Of a stretch of DNA of 64,000 bases, positions 23,676 to 33,514 are shown one piece after another. The position numbers were made by a program, and so were the translations under genes. The DNA is taken from positions 124,001 through 188,000 of the forward strand of contig NZ_BMHT01000008.1 in NCBI RefSeq assembly GCF_014641455.1. Direction: 5' to 3'. This DNA is from Hymenobacter cavernae (GTDB lineage Bacteria; Bacteroidota; Bacteroidia; Cytophagales; Hymenobacteraceae). Each line of letters starts with the position of its first letter. The first letter of the stretch is position 1. The notes beneath the pieces were generated by a model that saw only the letters and a program-made list of their open reading frames with translations, ran no database searches and was not told the origin of the DNA.

Positions 23676-26600
23676 TTATCCTACCTGCACTTGCCCCCGA
23701 ACAGGCCCGCAAAGGGCTGCCTCGCCTTGCCTCATGGTGAGCACCAGCAGGCCATTGCCGACCGGAATGTTGGTGCTGAAAACGGGCGCTATTTCGGCGT
23801 CGAAGGAGAAACGACTGCGGTTCTTGTCGATTTTGGCTACTGCGGCGGGCGTAATGGGCTTGTTGTTGAACGTCCATTCGTAAGCAATGCCGTCGGGCGG
23901 GGTCAGGATGTTGGCTTCGAAATGCACGGTGCGCTGGTCGGGGTTGAGGCGCGTGTTTTCGATGGTGAAGCTGCCCGGCAGCACAAAAACATCGATGCTG
24001 GCGGTGGCCCCCTCGAGCTTATAGGTGATGGTGTGCTTGCCCTCCTGCGTGGCCGTGAACTGCCCTTCGCCACTGACCTGCAAGGTTTTCGACGAAAACT
24101 CCCCACCTCTTGGGTCCGCCGCCACCTGGTTGTCGGCGCCCATGCACATCACCGGCGACTTCAGCTCCAGCCTGATAACGGGTCGCGCCGTGAAGGTCAC
24201 GGTTTGCGGCTCCGACCTAGCTTTGCAGCCACCGTTGGAAGCCGTCAGCGTCGCGTTGAACTCGCCCGAGCCATCTTCCTTGAGCTGATAAACGTGCTGG
24301 GTGTTGCCATTAATGGTGTCGCTGAGCGTGATGGTTTCCGTGGGTGAGCCGTCACCAAAATCCCAGGTTACTTCCGTGGCGTCGGAGCTGAGGTTATTGA
24401 AGGCAATGGTCCCGACTTCAGCCCGCGCCGGTGCGCTAAAGCGGAACCTAGGTATCGGCAGCGGCAACACCTCCACATCGATAGAAACCGTCTGACTATC
24501 AGTTGCTTGATACTTCAGTGTGTGTGTGCCGACGACCGTAGGGTTGAAGAAGAAGCTGCTGCCTTTTTGCGTCACCAGCGCGTCATCGAAAGAGCCGCCG
24601 GGGGGCGCCACTTCGATAAGGCTAGGTTCTTCGTTCAGGCAAAAGACGGTTTTGGGCAGCGCAATGCCGGGCGGCGGCTGGGGTAGCACAAACTGCACGC
24701 CGTTGCCACGGGCGGGCCGCATATAAGGAAGATAAAAATCGGCTACTACGGCCGGCGAGCCGCCTCGTACGTTGCCGACGTTGTCTTTGTAGACCAGCAC
24801 GAACGTGCCGCCCCGCGGCACGCCGGCCCCGTGTTCCAGCCCCGGATTAGCGCGCAGAAAGGGCCCAAACGTCAGGGCATCTTCAAAGGCTGTGCCCCGC
24901 CGGTGGTAAGCGGCATTCAGGTTTTGCAGCAGCGGCAGTTTATCCAGAATACACTGCGCCGGTGGCTGTTGCTTGTTCATCGTCAGCAGAATGCGCTTGT
25001 AAGGCTCCAGCGTTTTGGCGAAAGCAGCTTCCGGCAGCTGAAGCACCACACTCAACGAGGCAATAGGTGCGGCCGTTTTTAGTTCTTTCTCCAGGCAATG
25101 AATCTGCGCCAGCAAATCGTCGAAATCGGCTTGCAAGTCGGCGAAGTCGAAGGTTTCACCGAAGGTTATCAAGCGCTGATTGGCGTCGGCGCGTAGGGCC
25201 AGCACGTCGAAAGCTAGGTTGTACTCTTGCCGCAGGGTCAGCAGCTTGGTTAAGGTTGGCACCAAGCCCGCCTCGAGAAAACCCTCAATCCGATAAAACG
25301 GAACAGTCTCAATGCCAAAGCGAAACGGCTGCACCACCTCCGGCGGCGCCCCAGCCAGCGGCGCATGATACGAGGCCACCCACGGCGTGCGGCACACCCT
25401 AGCTAGCGCGTAGCTCCAAGACGTGCGTGTTTCGGGCTTGTAGTAGAACGGCATAGCCCGCCTGTCAATAAACGCGGCGCGGTACTGATCGGGCGTGATG
25501 CCGAGGGCCGGCGTGGCAAAAACCGCAGCGCGGGCGCCTGCCACGTTCAACGAAGCCTGCGTGGTGCGCGTGGCGGGCACTTCAAAATTCTCAATCAGCT
25601 GGCCGATACGCTGGTAAAAAGCCAGGGCTCGTTCGCGCGCTTCCTTCTCCTCCGTCACGGCGGGCGAAGGCCGGAACGCGTGCCGGTACTGCGGCTTACA
25701 CAAGCTGGGAGCTAGCACCAGCTCACCTAGCAACAGGTGCTTGGGGAAAGCCGTTTCGGGCGGCATGCACAGCACCAGCCAGTGCCGCGTAGCCTGCCGA
25801 AACTCCTCATACGCGTCGTGTAGGTCCTTGAGCCAGTCGTACACGTACTGGCTGCGCGCATCCTCGCTGACACTATTTACTTTGCTGAGCAACAGCTTGA
25901 TCCATGCGGCCGGCGAGGTAATACCGCTCACGTCTTTGATCAACTGATACGCTTGCTTCAGCTCATTGCCAAACGTGGTAGCCGCCCGACTCAGGAAGTT
26001 CTGGAAGCGCTGCAACGACGGCCCATACCCCCGATCATCGAGGCGCACGCGGGGCATAGCCACCACTGGCAGGCGCGTGTAGGCAGCCGCCAACTCGCGG
26101 TACTCGGCGGCGATGAGGGCATCGGCATCGGTTTGGCGCACTAGCAGCACATGCAGGCGGTTGTTGTAGGCGTCGCCTTTGTTGTCGCAGGCCACGCCGG
26201 TGCATTCGTCGGCGGCTTTCACGGCGCTTTCCAAGTACAGCAGCACGACTTTGTCGGCTAGGTCGAGTTGGGTTAAGGGGCTCGTGTCCGGCTCGGGACG
26301 TGTCGGGCTAGCTTTTGACTCCGGAAAGATTTCCCAGAGCTGTAGTCCGCGCACTACCTGAAAGGGCGCGTACACGGGGTGCGCGCTTAGGTCATAAGGT
26401 GCGAAGCGGGTGTAGGTTGTGTTAGCTTCGATGCTGAGCAAGTCGCCTTCCGTCGTCACCCCGCAGCCCGCCGACACGGTCACGCCACCCGCTCGCCCCT
26501 GCCCTAGCCCCGCTTGCAAGCCGCACACCACGCCCACCCCAATCAGCCGCGTGCGGGTTTGCTGCTCCTGGCCTAGCAAGAAGCCAAAGAGCTTGTTGAG

Positions 26601-26699
26601 CTGGTCGGCCGTCAGCACCATGTCGGGCTGAAACACGGTCAGCCCGTAGTTGCTCGGGTCAAAAGGCGCGGGCAGGGTGGATAGGTATGGATTCAACAT
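23676..26699 (-). CDS. Large eCIS-associated protein with PKD domain, possible fibre or baseplate appendage
   Basis: The 1,007-residue protein begins with a domain common to Bacteroidota eCIS loci: QVLTADQLN-like text, a TRLIGVGVVCGLQ segment and SAGCGVTTEGDLL. A central helical region follows. A PKD-type beta-sandwich occupies about residues 745-830 (VTWDFGDGSP, then HVYQL), followed by two further Ig-like segments and an Ig-like end. Modular surface proteins like this are candidates for tail fibres or receptor-binding parts. There is no signal peptide, as expected for an internally assembled particle. It lies between the baseplate genes and the tape measure. The fibre role is inferred, not shown. 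Confidence 0.7.
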   Translation of the reverse strand: MLNPYLSTLPAPFDPSNYGLTVFQPDMVLTADQLNKLFGFLLGQEQQTRTRLIGVGVVCGLQAGLGQGRAGGVTVSAGCGVTTEGDLLSIEANTTYTRFAPYDLSAHPVYAPFQVVRGLQLWEIFPESKASPTRPEPDTSPLTQLDLADKVVLLYLESAVKAADECTGVACDNKGDAYNNRLHVLLVRQTDADALIAAEYRELAAAYTRLPVVAMPRVRLDDRGYGPSLQRFQNFLSRAATTFGNELKQAYQLIKDVSGITSPAAWIKLLLSKVNSVSEDARSQYVYDWLKDLHDAYEEFRQATRHWLVLCMPPETAFPKHLLLGELVLAPSLCKPQYRHAFRPSPAVTEEKEARERALAFYQRIGQLIENFEVPATRTTQASLNVAGARAAVFATPALGITPDQYRAAFIDRRAMPFYYKPETRTSWSYALARVCRTPWVASYHAPLAGAPPEVVQPFRFGIETVPFYRIEGFLEAGLVPTLTKLLTLRQEYNLAFDVLALRADANQRLITFGETFDFADLQADFDDLLAQIHCLEKELKTAAPIASLSVVLQLPEAAFAKTLEPYKRILLTMNKQQPPAQCILDKLPLLQNLNAAYHRRGTAFEDALTFGPFLRANPGLEHGAGVPRGGTFVLVYKDNVGNVRGGSPAVVADFYLPYMRPARGNGVQFVLPQPPPGIALPKTVFCLNEEPSLIEVAPPGGSFDDALVTQKGSSFFFNPTVVGTHTLKYQATDSQTVSIDVEVLPLPIPRFRFSAPARAEVGTIAFNNLSSDATEVTWDFGDGSPTETITLSDTINGNTQHVYQLKEDGSGEFNATLTASNGGCKARSEPQTVTFTARPVIRLELKSPVMCMGADNQVAADPRGGEFSSKTLQVSGEGQFTATQEGKHTITYKLEGATASIDVFVLPGSFTIENTRLNPDQRTVHFEANILTPPDGIAYEWTFNNKPITPAAVAKIDKNRSRFSFDAEIAPVFSTNIPVGNGLLVLTMRQGEAALCGPVRGQVQVG

Positions 26700-26785
26700 G
26701 GTGGTGAAATGCTGGAGGTGGAATGCAGATAGTTAGCTAGGTTTTAGACCTAAGCAACCAAGCCGGCTATCATGCTATAATCGTC

Positions 26786-26880
26786 TGTCATGCTGAGCTT
26801 ACCAAAGCATCTTTACCGCTTCGCTCTCACGTCAGGATTACTATTGCGGTAGAGATGCTTCGGCAAGCTCAGCATGACGT
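26786..26880. repeat. Inverted repeat, GTCATGCTGAGC family, inside the eCIS operon
   Basis: The left arm CTGTCATGCTGAGCTTACC... and the right arm GCGGTAGAGATGCTTCGGCA...CAGCATGACG flank a 25-base loop. It lies between the baseplate gene at 26899 and the PKD gene at 26699, the largest spacer in that half of the operon. It matches copies at 35330, 51885 and 57434. Confidence 0.85.
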
Positions 26881-26898
26881 TCTTATTTTATTCTCTGT

Positions 26899-29598
26899 TC
26901 ATTTTTCCTCTTCAACTGACCCTAGGGTGCTGCGACCCAGCACGATGGGGTTTTCCTCGTCGGCATTGTCGCAGTTGTGCAGCACGCCGGGCGGATAAAT
27001 GGTGTGTAGCTTTTCTAGAATGTTAATCAGCTCATTCAGAGCTGTGGCGTAAGCGGCGTTGTCCTTCACGCCACAGGCCGCAGCCTTCTGTGCGAGCCAC
27101 TGCTGTAGCTTCTGCTCGAACTCGGCTAGGTGTTCCCGACTCACCCAGCAGATACGGGCCAGTACGTGCGCCGGCAGTTCCAGCCGAATCATCTTTTCGA
27201 GGTAGCGCCGGTAGTCCACGTTGCGGAAGCGGGTCGTATAGCCCGGTAATATCACGCTCACGCGGAAGCTGTAGGGGTCGAGTGGTTCACAAAAAGTACC
27301 ATCAGGCTCCGCACACACCGACATCCAGCTTTCAGCTAGGTTCAGCGGGTCGGGGCGCAGCAGCAGGTGCTCGATCAGAAACAGCGCTTCGCCGCCGTAC
27401 ACCAGCGCGTCCAATGCTTCGTCTATGTCGGCCCACGCTTCCTCGGCATCAACGAACACACGTGGGCACTCGGCAATGATGTTACCATCTAGGCCGCGCA
27501 GCAGGTAGTTGTTGGGCCACACCGAACCACCTTCCACCAAGAACTGCTCCCGCCGTGGCACCGGGCTGAAGGCCTTACGCATGGCCTTATCGGCTAGCTT
27601 TTTACTGGCAAACACTTCCTCTGAAACCAGATAGACCTTGCTTGGCGCACTCGATGCCGGCGCGTGCAATTGGAAGCGAAACTGCGTTGGATCAGTGGTG
27701 TCGGGTACTGCTTCCAGCACCGTGAGAGCGGCCGCGGCGTGCGCTTGAAAGTCGCGCATACCTGCCAACCTAGCAATGCGGCGCGTAGCGCCGGCCACGT
27801 TGTCGGTTTCCCAGGCAGGCTCGCAGTAGTTGTAGGCGCGGGCGCTGCAAAAGTTGGGGTAATCCTCGAGCAGCGCGGCTTTGTCTTGAGCTGTTTCCTG
27901 CCCGCTTCGCTCACCGTACAGGCTGTGCATGAGCAGCGCGTACTCATTGAAATTCTCGGCAAACCTAGCCAGCAGATGATCCAGGAAACGGTTCTTGCGT
28001 TCTGGGTTTTCGCGGTAACCTTCCTGCTCGGCCAGCACATCATCAAGCGTGTTGGGCAGATCGGTATAGTTCACATACAGCTCGTCCACGCCCACCATGT
28101 CTCGGGTGCTAACTACTTGGCCGAAATAGGTTTGCAGCATCTTAGTATCCGTCCCGAAGAAGTTCTTCAGGTTCGCCAGCTGAGCTAGGTAGTTGGTTAA
28201 TATTTGGTCAAAAAACAGCAGGTACGCCTTCAGCTGCTTGGCCTGGCTGTGGCGCTCTACCGAGGCTGAGTCGGGCAAGCCGTAGGGGCCGATGCCGTAG
28301 TTCTGCGGGAAGTCATTGGCTACGGAGCGGTACTCGTTTAAGGCGTACACGGCGCCGGCCGGCACAGGCAAGTCGTTCACCTGCTTTTGGTTGGCTTGGT
28401 AAGCGGCTTGCTCTAGCTCAGCGAGCTTTTGCAGCGCCTTCTTCTTATCCGCCAAGCTCCCGACCGGAATAATGTCTTTGTAGAAAGCTAGGGCGACTCG
28501 CTCCATACAGAGCTGCGGCTGATACCCTTCGCGTACCGGCAAGCACCACCGGTGCCCCACGGCATTCTTGGTTTTCCACTCCGAACAAGGCTTGTCCACT
28601 TCTTCGATCAACTCATTCAGCTGCACCTTCTTCAGCCCTTTCACCCCTTCTATCCCCATAATGAGGTTGATGAGGTCGGAGGTGTACACTACGCGGCGCA
28701 GTTCACTAGCTTCCAGTTCTTCATCCCGGATAAATCCGTGTTCTAGCAGCGGCCCTTCGAAGATCTGATCAATTGTGAGCGGGTTGCCGTCGGCGTCCGT
28801 TTTGGCTTGCATTTCAGCCAGGGAGTAGCGCTTCACGGGCGGAGCTAGGTACTGGTTCACGGCCAGCAGAATCCGCGCGTAGACTTCGCTCACGTTGGCT
28901 TCAGGAGCTAGGTCGATGTCGGCGCAGAACATGATTTTCTGCACCGGCACTTCCGTAATCAGCACGTAGTCTTCGCACAAGTTGCGGTGCGCCACGTACG
29001 TTTTGCGGACTTTCTCCAGCACCGCTTTGCGGACCGCCGCCTCATCGACAGCGTGGCCGGCTGCTACTTCAGCAGCTACTTTCGCCGCAATGAAGTACGG
29101 GTCTAGGTCAATCTTCAAGTCGTACAATCCATTCAGATCGAAGGAAAGCGAACTGCCCGGCACCGGGGTGCGACTCAGGCGCTTGTGCGGGTCAGGCTCT
29201 TTTGCGTTGACATAAATGGTTTGGGCCGGCGCGGCTTTCGTCAGCCAGGCATTGCGCACGCCTTTCAAATCGATCAGCAGCTTGCGGTAGTCCAGCTCCG
29301 ACACGGGGCACGTGGGCAGCACCTTCGCTACCGTCGGGAAGCTAGCTTGCATCTGGGCCGAGCTACCGTAGGAGGAAGCCAGCAAGTTCTTGATATCGAG
29401 CGCCGTACGCTGGCTCAGGTCGGTAATGGCGTAGCACAGCAGCTCCAGCGTGGTGATGCCGGGGTCATGGCGGTTGTAGTCGGTCCAGAGCGCGTGGGCG
29501 TACTGCTCGATGTAGGCTAGCCCCGCCTCGCGCAGCGCTTCCCAGTCCGAGGCCTTCCACTCCGGCGGCGCGGTCGATATGGTGATGCTTTCGCTCAT
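26899..29598 (-). CDS. eCIS baseplate protein (Afp12-like)
   Basis: The 899-residue protein contains the DYNRHDPGITTLELLCYAITDL segment near residues 40-60, typical of baseplate J/gp6-like wedge proteins in eCIS. The rest is mixed alpha/beta without a domain I can name. Its start overlaps the stop of the upstream baseplate gene by 4 bp (ATGA at 29595-29598), so the two proteins are probably made in fixed ratio and sit next to each other in the wedge. Length and position match the second large wedge protein of Afp/PVC-type particles. Confidence 0.8.
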   Translation of the reverse strand: MSESITISTAPPEWKASDWEALREAGLAYIEQYAHALWTDYNRHDPGITTLELLCYAITDLSQRTALDIKNLLASSYGSSAQMQASFPTVAKVLPTCPVSELDYRKLLIDLKGVRNAWLTKAAPAQTIYVNAKEPDPHKRLSRTPVPGSSLSFDLNGLYDLKIDLDPYFIAAKVAAEVAAGHAVDEAAVRKAVLEKVRKTYVAHRNLCEDYVLITEVPVQKIMFCADIDLAPEANVSEVYARILLAVNQYLAPPVKRYSLAEMQAKTDADGNPLTIDQIFEGPLLEHGFIRDEELEASELRRVVYTSDLINLIMGIEGVKGLKKVQLNELIEEVDKPCSEWKTKNAVGHRWCLPVREGYQPQLCMERVALAFYKDIIPVGSLADKKKALQKLAELEQAAYQANQKQVNDLPVPAGAVYALNEYRSVANDFPQNYGIGPYGLPDSASVERHSQAKQLKAYLLFFDQILTNYLAQLANLKNFFGTDTKMLQTYFGQVVSTRDMVGVDELYVNYTDLPNTLDDVLAEQEGYRENPERKNRFLDHLLARFAENFNEYALLMHSLYGERSGQETAQDKAALLEDYPNFCSARAYNYCEPAWETDNVAGATRRIARLAGMRDFQAHAAAALTVLEAVPDTTDPTQFRFQLHAPASSAPSKVYLVSEEVFASKKLADKAMRKAFSPVPRREQFLVEGGSVWPNNYLLRGLDGNIIAECPRVFVDAEEAWADIDEALDALVYGGEALFLIEHLLLRPDPLNLAESWMSVCAEPDGTFCEPLDPYSFRVSVILPGYTTRFRNVDYRRYLEKMIRLELPAHVLARICWVSREHLAEFEQKLQQWLAQKAAACGVKDNAAYATALNELINILEKLHTIYPPGVLHNCDNADEENPIVLGRSTLGSVEEEK

Positions 29599-32500
29599 GA
29601 CGTGCAGGGCTCGGTGAAGAGTTGGATATCGTGCTGGCTACAGGACACGAGCACCGCCCGGGCGTCGGAGGCGGTAATCACCTCATTATCATCGCGCACC
29701 GTGGGGTTGGTGGTGAAGTGCTGCATGGTCAGGTCGGTGACAAAATCGACGTAGTGCAGCCGCTCGATGTAGTTGATGACCGCGCTCTTGGTCAGCGTGC
29801 CGCCAAAGGGAATTTCGGCGCTGGTGTCAAAGGCCCAGGGCGAGAGGTAAGCGAGCAAATCTCGTTGCAGCTTTTTGCGGTAAGTAGCAAAAGCATAGCC
29901 GCGCAGAAACTCCACTTTGAAGTGCAGCTTCACCCGTTCATAAGCCGGGTTGACTACTTGAATACCAACGAGTTTACCAGCATGATGCTGTAAGAAATCC
30001 TGGATAGCCGCCAGCGTATTCAGGTCCACTTTCGGCTCCAGCGGATTGATAGCATGCGCAATGCGCAGATCCGGCACGACCACCACCGTCACGTAGCCTG
30101 GCGCTAGCTCGTGCAGCTTAAAGCTAGCATCCAGCCGACTGTGATTCAGGCATTTCACCTTATACACGCCGGGGAAGGACTGCAAAATCAAGTGTTCGTA
30201 GTCCCAGATCGTGACGGTGCGCTGCTTGTGTCGCAGCCGCTCGCTCACGCGGGTGTAAAAGGCCGCATCCGGCTCAGCGGGGCGCCCACCGAACGAGGCG
30301 TACGGCTGGTGCACCGCCTTCAGCCCGGCCAGGCTCTGGCGCGTTTTGCTGATGGTGTCAGCGGGCAGTGCCGCGTCGTAGTGGCTCGGGTCGTTGGCGT
30401 GGTCGTGGAAGATGGCGAGGCTCGCTTGCGGGTGCAGGGCCACGAGGTTGCTCACGCTGTCGATGGGCGCGGGGCTGCCGGCGGCGGTCAGCAGTTCGGC
30501 TTTGAGCCAGACCAGGCCAGGTTCGAGCAGCGTGTTGTCGGCGCGGATTTCGGGAGGCAGGTAAAACTGGATGATGCCCGAAGTCAGCAGGTGATTGGTG
30601 GCGTCGCTCAGCACCTCTTCTTCCGTGAGGCGGCGCCACTGATTCTGGCTCAGCACGCTCCAACTCACTGTTGCCACGGCGCGCTCGGGGTTGGCGCTGC
30701 CTTCGGCAACTTGGAAGAGCACGGTGACACTTTCCAGAGCGCCAATGTTCTGCAAACCAACGAGGAACGTACCGCCTAGCGCTAACTGGGGCAGCAGAAA
30801 GGCGTTGTTCTTCGAGGTGTTATCCAGAAAAGCTAGGTTCTGCTTGAGGAAAGCGTGTTCCTCGGCTTGCCCAAACGGCGTGTTATGAAATAGCTGAAGG
30901 TCGCGGCCAGTAAAGTCAGCGGCACTCTTGGAGGTGAGCGGCACGACCCCGGTGGAAGCTAGGTAATCAAGCGTCAGCTCCTTCACCATTGGCGTGTAGG
31001 GCGGGTTCGGAATGTCGCCTTTCGGGTCAGCGAGAATAGCTTGGGTGAGCTTTTTCGGGTACGCCCTGTGCCCGAAGCTGCGATTGAGCTTGATCTTCAG
31101 CAGACTATCACTGACGGAAGTCTCGCTCAGCGCAAGATTGTTGGCAAGGTAAAATTGCGGCGACGCGGCCTGAAAGATGCCGCCCGAAAACACGTAGTCT
31201 TTGTAGAGACTGAACCCCGAATAGCCTGTCAGATACGACGAACCCACGCTAGTCGTGGTCGTGGTGTCTGGCACACTTAAGCTCGAAAACGCGCTGAATA
31301 GCGCCGCCGTGCGGCTGCCGGTTAGGCTGTTGTTTTGCAGCGTGGCCGTAGCTGTGCAATTCGACTGATTCGTGTAGCTGCCGCCGTAGGCGCTGTAGTA
31401 CGAGCTCCAAGAGCTAGGTTTACCGATCCACTCGGGCAAGTGTACCGTCACCGAAGTTAAGGGCTTAGCTACCGCTTCCGGGCTACCCACGTACAGCGTC
31501 GAGCCGACTACCGGCGTCGGACCGAAGGGCATGAACGGCTTTTCGGGATTGACGCTACCTAGGTCGTTTTCAAGCGCTAAGGTCTTTTTTAAGCCCGTCA
31601 CGCTCACGTCAATCTTAGCCGATTGCAGCGTCAAGTTCCGTAGCGCGGCGTAGTCAGCGGAGCAGCTGAGGTAGCAGCGCAGCACCGGCGCCGTCGTGAC
31701 GTAGCCGCCATCGAGCAAGGCCGCATTGTACGCCACCACGGCCTGCTTCTCGGTGGTGGGCAGCGTGACGGTGAACGTGAGGTCGTTACCGGTTTTCTTC
31801 AGTTCTACCTCACCAGCCTCAATCCAGGCTTTGGCCCCGCTCAGTTGCGTCCGCAACTTGATTCCCGCGGGTAAGCTCGCGGCCTGGGCTAAAGCTAGCT
31901 TTACCGTAATCGTCCGCTCGCCTTCCGCCAATAGTAAAATCGACGAAGCCAGCGCAAAACCTAGCTGCGCCTCCGGCAGATTAATGGTTTCGGGCGTGGA
32001 CGGCTCGCAGCTGACGAGCGGCTTGCGCTTCGGCCCGAAGGCGTTCCAAGTGGGGTCGTCTTTGTCGAGAGGCTTGGCAATGCCGTCTTGGGTGTTGGCG
32101 GCGGGGGCGTAGTAAATCGTCTGGTCGCTGTGCACGTAGAGGGTGCGCAGGTGAGCAATTTTGGCCTGATTGACCGTGCGGTTTTCGGTGCTCTCGTAGA
32201 GCAGCGGCTGCTTCTTTGGGTCGCGGCCGGCATCCAGCTCGGTTTGGACCGGCACGATTTGCTCCGCCACGTTCTTGGCTAGCTCAAACACCACGTGCAC
32301 GCGGTCGGGCACGGGTGCTTGGTTGGTGAGCTGCAAGACCTCTTTGTAGTAGAAATCGAGGTGGCGCTTGGTGAGCGAGTTGAGGTGCTGCTGCGCGTGT
32401 CCAAACAGTTGTAAGAACGTCAGAAACAGCGCAAAATGCGGCTCGATGTCGCTCCGGCTGTCCAGCTCGGCGGGCTGCACGTAGTTCTCGAAGTTCATCA

Positions 32501-32714
32501 GCTCCCGCCACGCTTCGCCATTGTCCGGAGTGCCCGCTAAGTCAAAAAGCCGCACTTTGGCCTCCTTCGCATACGCCTTCGCAAACTGCAACAAGTCCTC
32601 CAGCGAGCGTTCGTCGAGGCTGACATACGCCGGTTGCAGCGCCGCAAGGCGGCGTTGTGGCTGGCTTAGGCCCTCCCGTTGCAGCGGGTTCGTATCGGGG
32701 CAATTGGTTGACAT
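29595..32714 (-). CDS. eCIS baseplate J-like protein (Afp11-like)
   Basis: The 1,039-residue protein is the larger wedge subunit. Its C-terminal quarter shows the baseplate-J pattern: FYTRVSERLRHKQRTVTIWDYE, a segment ending FPGVYKVKCLNH, the GYVTVVVVPD strand, and the AFDTSAEIPFGGTLTKSAVINYIE end. The N-terminal 300 residues are helical. It follows the gp25 gene by 20 bp and overlaps the next baseplate gene by 4 bp, so gp25, this protein and its neighbour form one baseplate module. Confidence 0.85.
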   Translation of the reverse strand: MSTNCPDTNPLQREGLSQPQRRLAALQPAYVSLDERSLEDLLQFAKAYAKEAKVRLFDLAGTPDNGEAWRELMNFENYVQPAELDSRSDIEPHFALFLTFLQLFGHAQQHLNSLTKRHLDFYYKEVLQLTNQAPVPDRVHVVFELAKNVAEQIVPVQTELDAGRDPKKQPLLYESTENRTVNQAKIAHLRTLYVHSDQTIYYAPAANTQDGIAKPLDKDDPTWNAFGPKRKPLVSCEPSTPETINLPEAQLGFALASSILLLAEGERTITVKLALAQAASLPAGIKLRTQLSGAKAWIEAGEVELKKTGNDLTFTVTLPTTEKQAVVAYNAALLDGGYVTTAPVLRCYLSCSADYAALRNLTLQSAKIDVSVTGLKKTLALENDLGSVNPEKPFMPFGPTPVVGSTLYVGSPEAVAKPLTSVTVHLPEWIGKPSSWSSYYSAYGGSYTNQSNCTATATLQNNSLTGSRTAALFSAFSSLSVPDTTTTTSVGSSYLTGYSGFSLYKDYVFSGGIFQAASPQFYLANNLALSETSVSDSLLKIKLNRSFGHRAYPKKLTQAILADPKGDIPNPPYTPMVKELTLDYLASTGVVPLTSKSAADFTGRDLQLFHNTPFGQAEEHAFLKQNLAFLDNTSKNNAFLLPQLALGGTFLVGLQNIGALESVTVLFQVAEGSANPERAVATVSWSVLSQNQWRRLTEEEVLSDATNHLLTSGIIQFYLPPEIRADNTLLEPGLVWLKAELLTAAGSPAPIDSVSNLVALHPQASLAIFHDHANDPSHYDAALPADTISKTRQSLAGLKAVHQPYASFGGRPAEPDAAFYTRVSERLRHKQRTVTIWDYEHLILQSFPGVYKVKCLNHSRLDASFKLHELAPGYVTVVVVPDLRIAHAINPLEPKVDLNTLAAIQDFLQHHAGKLVGIQVVNPAYERVKLHFKVEFLRGYAFATYRKKLQRDLLAYLSPWAFDTSAEIPFGGTLTKSAVINYIERLHYVDFVTDLTMQHFTTNPTVRDDNEVITASDARAVLVSCSQHDIQLFTEPCTS

Positions 32715-32734
32715 GAGGCGGAAAACGGGTCAGG

Positions 32735-33196
32735 TTAGCGGACTACAGGGGTCGCCGTAGGGCCAGCGTTGGAGAGGGCGAGTTCGGTGCCTTCTTGCTT
32801 ATAAAATGGGTAGACGAAGTTGTGCCGAGCGTTCGTGGCGCGCACTTTGAACTCGACTTCAATCAGCAGCAAGCCAGGTTGTTGCGGGGGTTCGGTGGCC
32901 GTCACGTTCAGCAGATCAATGCGCGCCTCGTAGTACAGAATGGCCGTGCTCACGAGGTCTTTGAGGCGGGTTTCTAGGGTCGTATCCAGGGGCTGAAACA
33001 CGGCATCTTGCAGGTCGCAGCCGAAATCGGGGGCTAGGATGCGCTCATTCAGGCGCGTCGTCAATAGGATTTGCAAGCTCCGCTCAATGTCTTCCAGTCC
33101 CGTCGTCATCTCCACGCCTTTCGGGTGCAGATTGGGATTGAACGTGGGTGGAAAGCTCCAGCCCCGACCTAGGAAATTCGCTTCGAGGTTTGCCAT
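32735..33196 (-). CDS. Baseplate wedge protein, GPW/gp25 family
   Basis: The 153-residue protein has the gp25 fold features: FLGRGWSFPP at the N-terminus, EDIERSLQILLTTRLNERILAPDFG in the middle (the conserved R-x-x-x-P-x-FG pattern), and a C-terminal beta region with LLLIEVEFKVRATN. Gp25 proteins join the baseplate hub to the sheath and start sheath assembly. It lies one base after the PAAR gene and 20 bp before the baseplate J gene. Confidence 0.95.
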   Translation of the reverse strand: MANLEANFLGRGWSFPPTFNPNLHPKGVEMTTGLEDIERSLQILLTTRLNERILAPDFGCDLQDAVFQPLDTTLETRLKDLVSTAILYYEARIDLLNVTATEPPQQPGLLLIEVEFKVRATNARHNFVYPFYKQEGTELALSNAGPTATPVVR

Positions 33197-33197
33197 A

Positions 33198-33494
33198 TCA
33201 TCCGCCGATTAGCACAGTAGGACAACCGATTACGATACTTCCGCCATGCGCCGTCGTGTCGCCGAGGCGGGCGGCCGGCGCACCGCCAATCATGACCGTC
33301 GCCGAGCCTTTGATGATGCTATCTGGCGGACCCGAGCAGGTAACCAGGTCGCCGACACGGGCCGCGGGCATGCCTCCGATCAGCACGTTAGTCGCGCCCG
33401 GTGGCAGCACCGGGCCACCCACGTGGGGTGCGCCGCCTGGATTTACCATCGGGCAAACATGCATATCACTGGCGCGGGCGGCTAGCTGTCCCAT
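33198..33494 (-). CDS. PAAR-domain spike tip protein
   Basis: The 98-residue protein consists of PAAR repeats: AARASDMHVCP, then GGMPAARVGDLVTCSGPP and IGGAPAARLGDTTAHGG. PAAR proteins form the pointed zinc-bound cone on the VgrG or gp5 spike and sharpen the tip of contractile injection particles. No C-terminal toxin extension is present. It lies 20 bp after the spike gene and one base before gp25. Confidence 0.95.
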   Translation of the reverse strand: MGQLAARASDMHVCPMVNPGGAPHVGGPVLPPGATNVLIGGMPAARVGDLVTCSGPPDSIIKGSATVMIGGAPAARLGDTTAHGGSIVIGCPTVLIGG

Positions 33495-33514
33495 AGTAGT
33501 TGATCTTGAATAGG

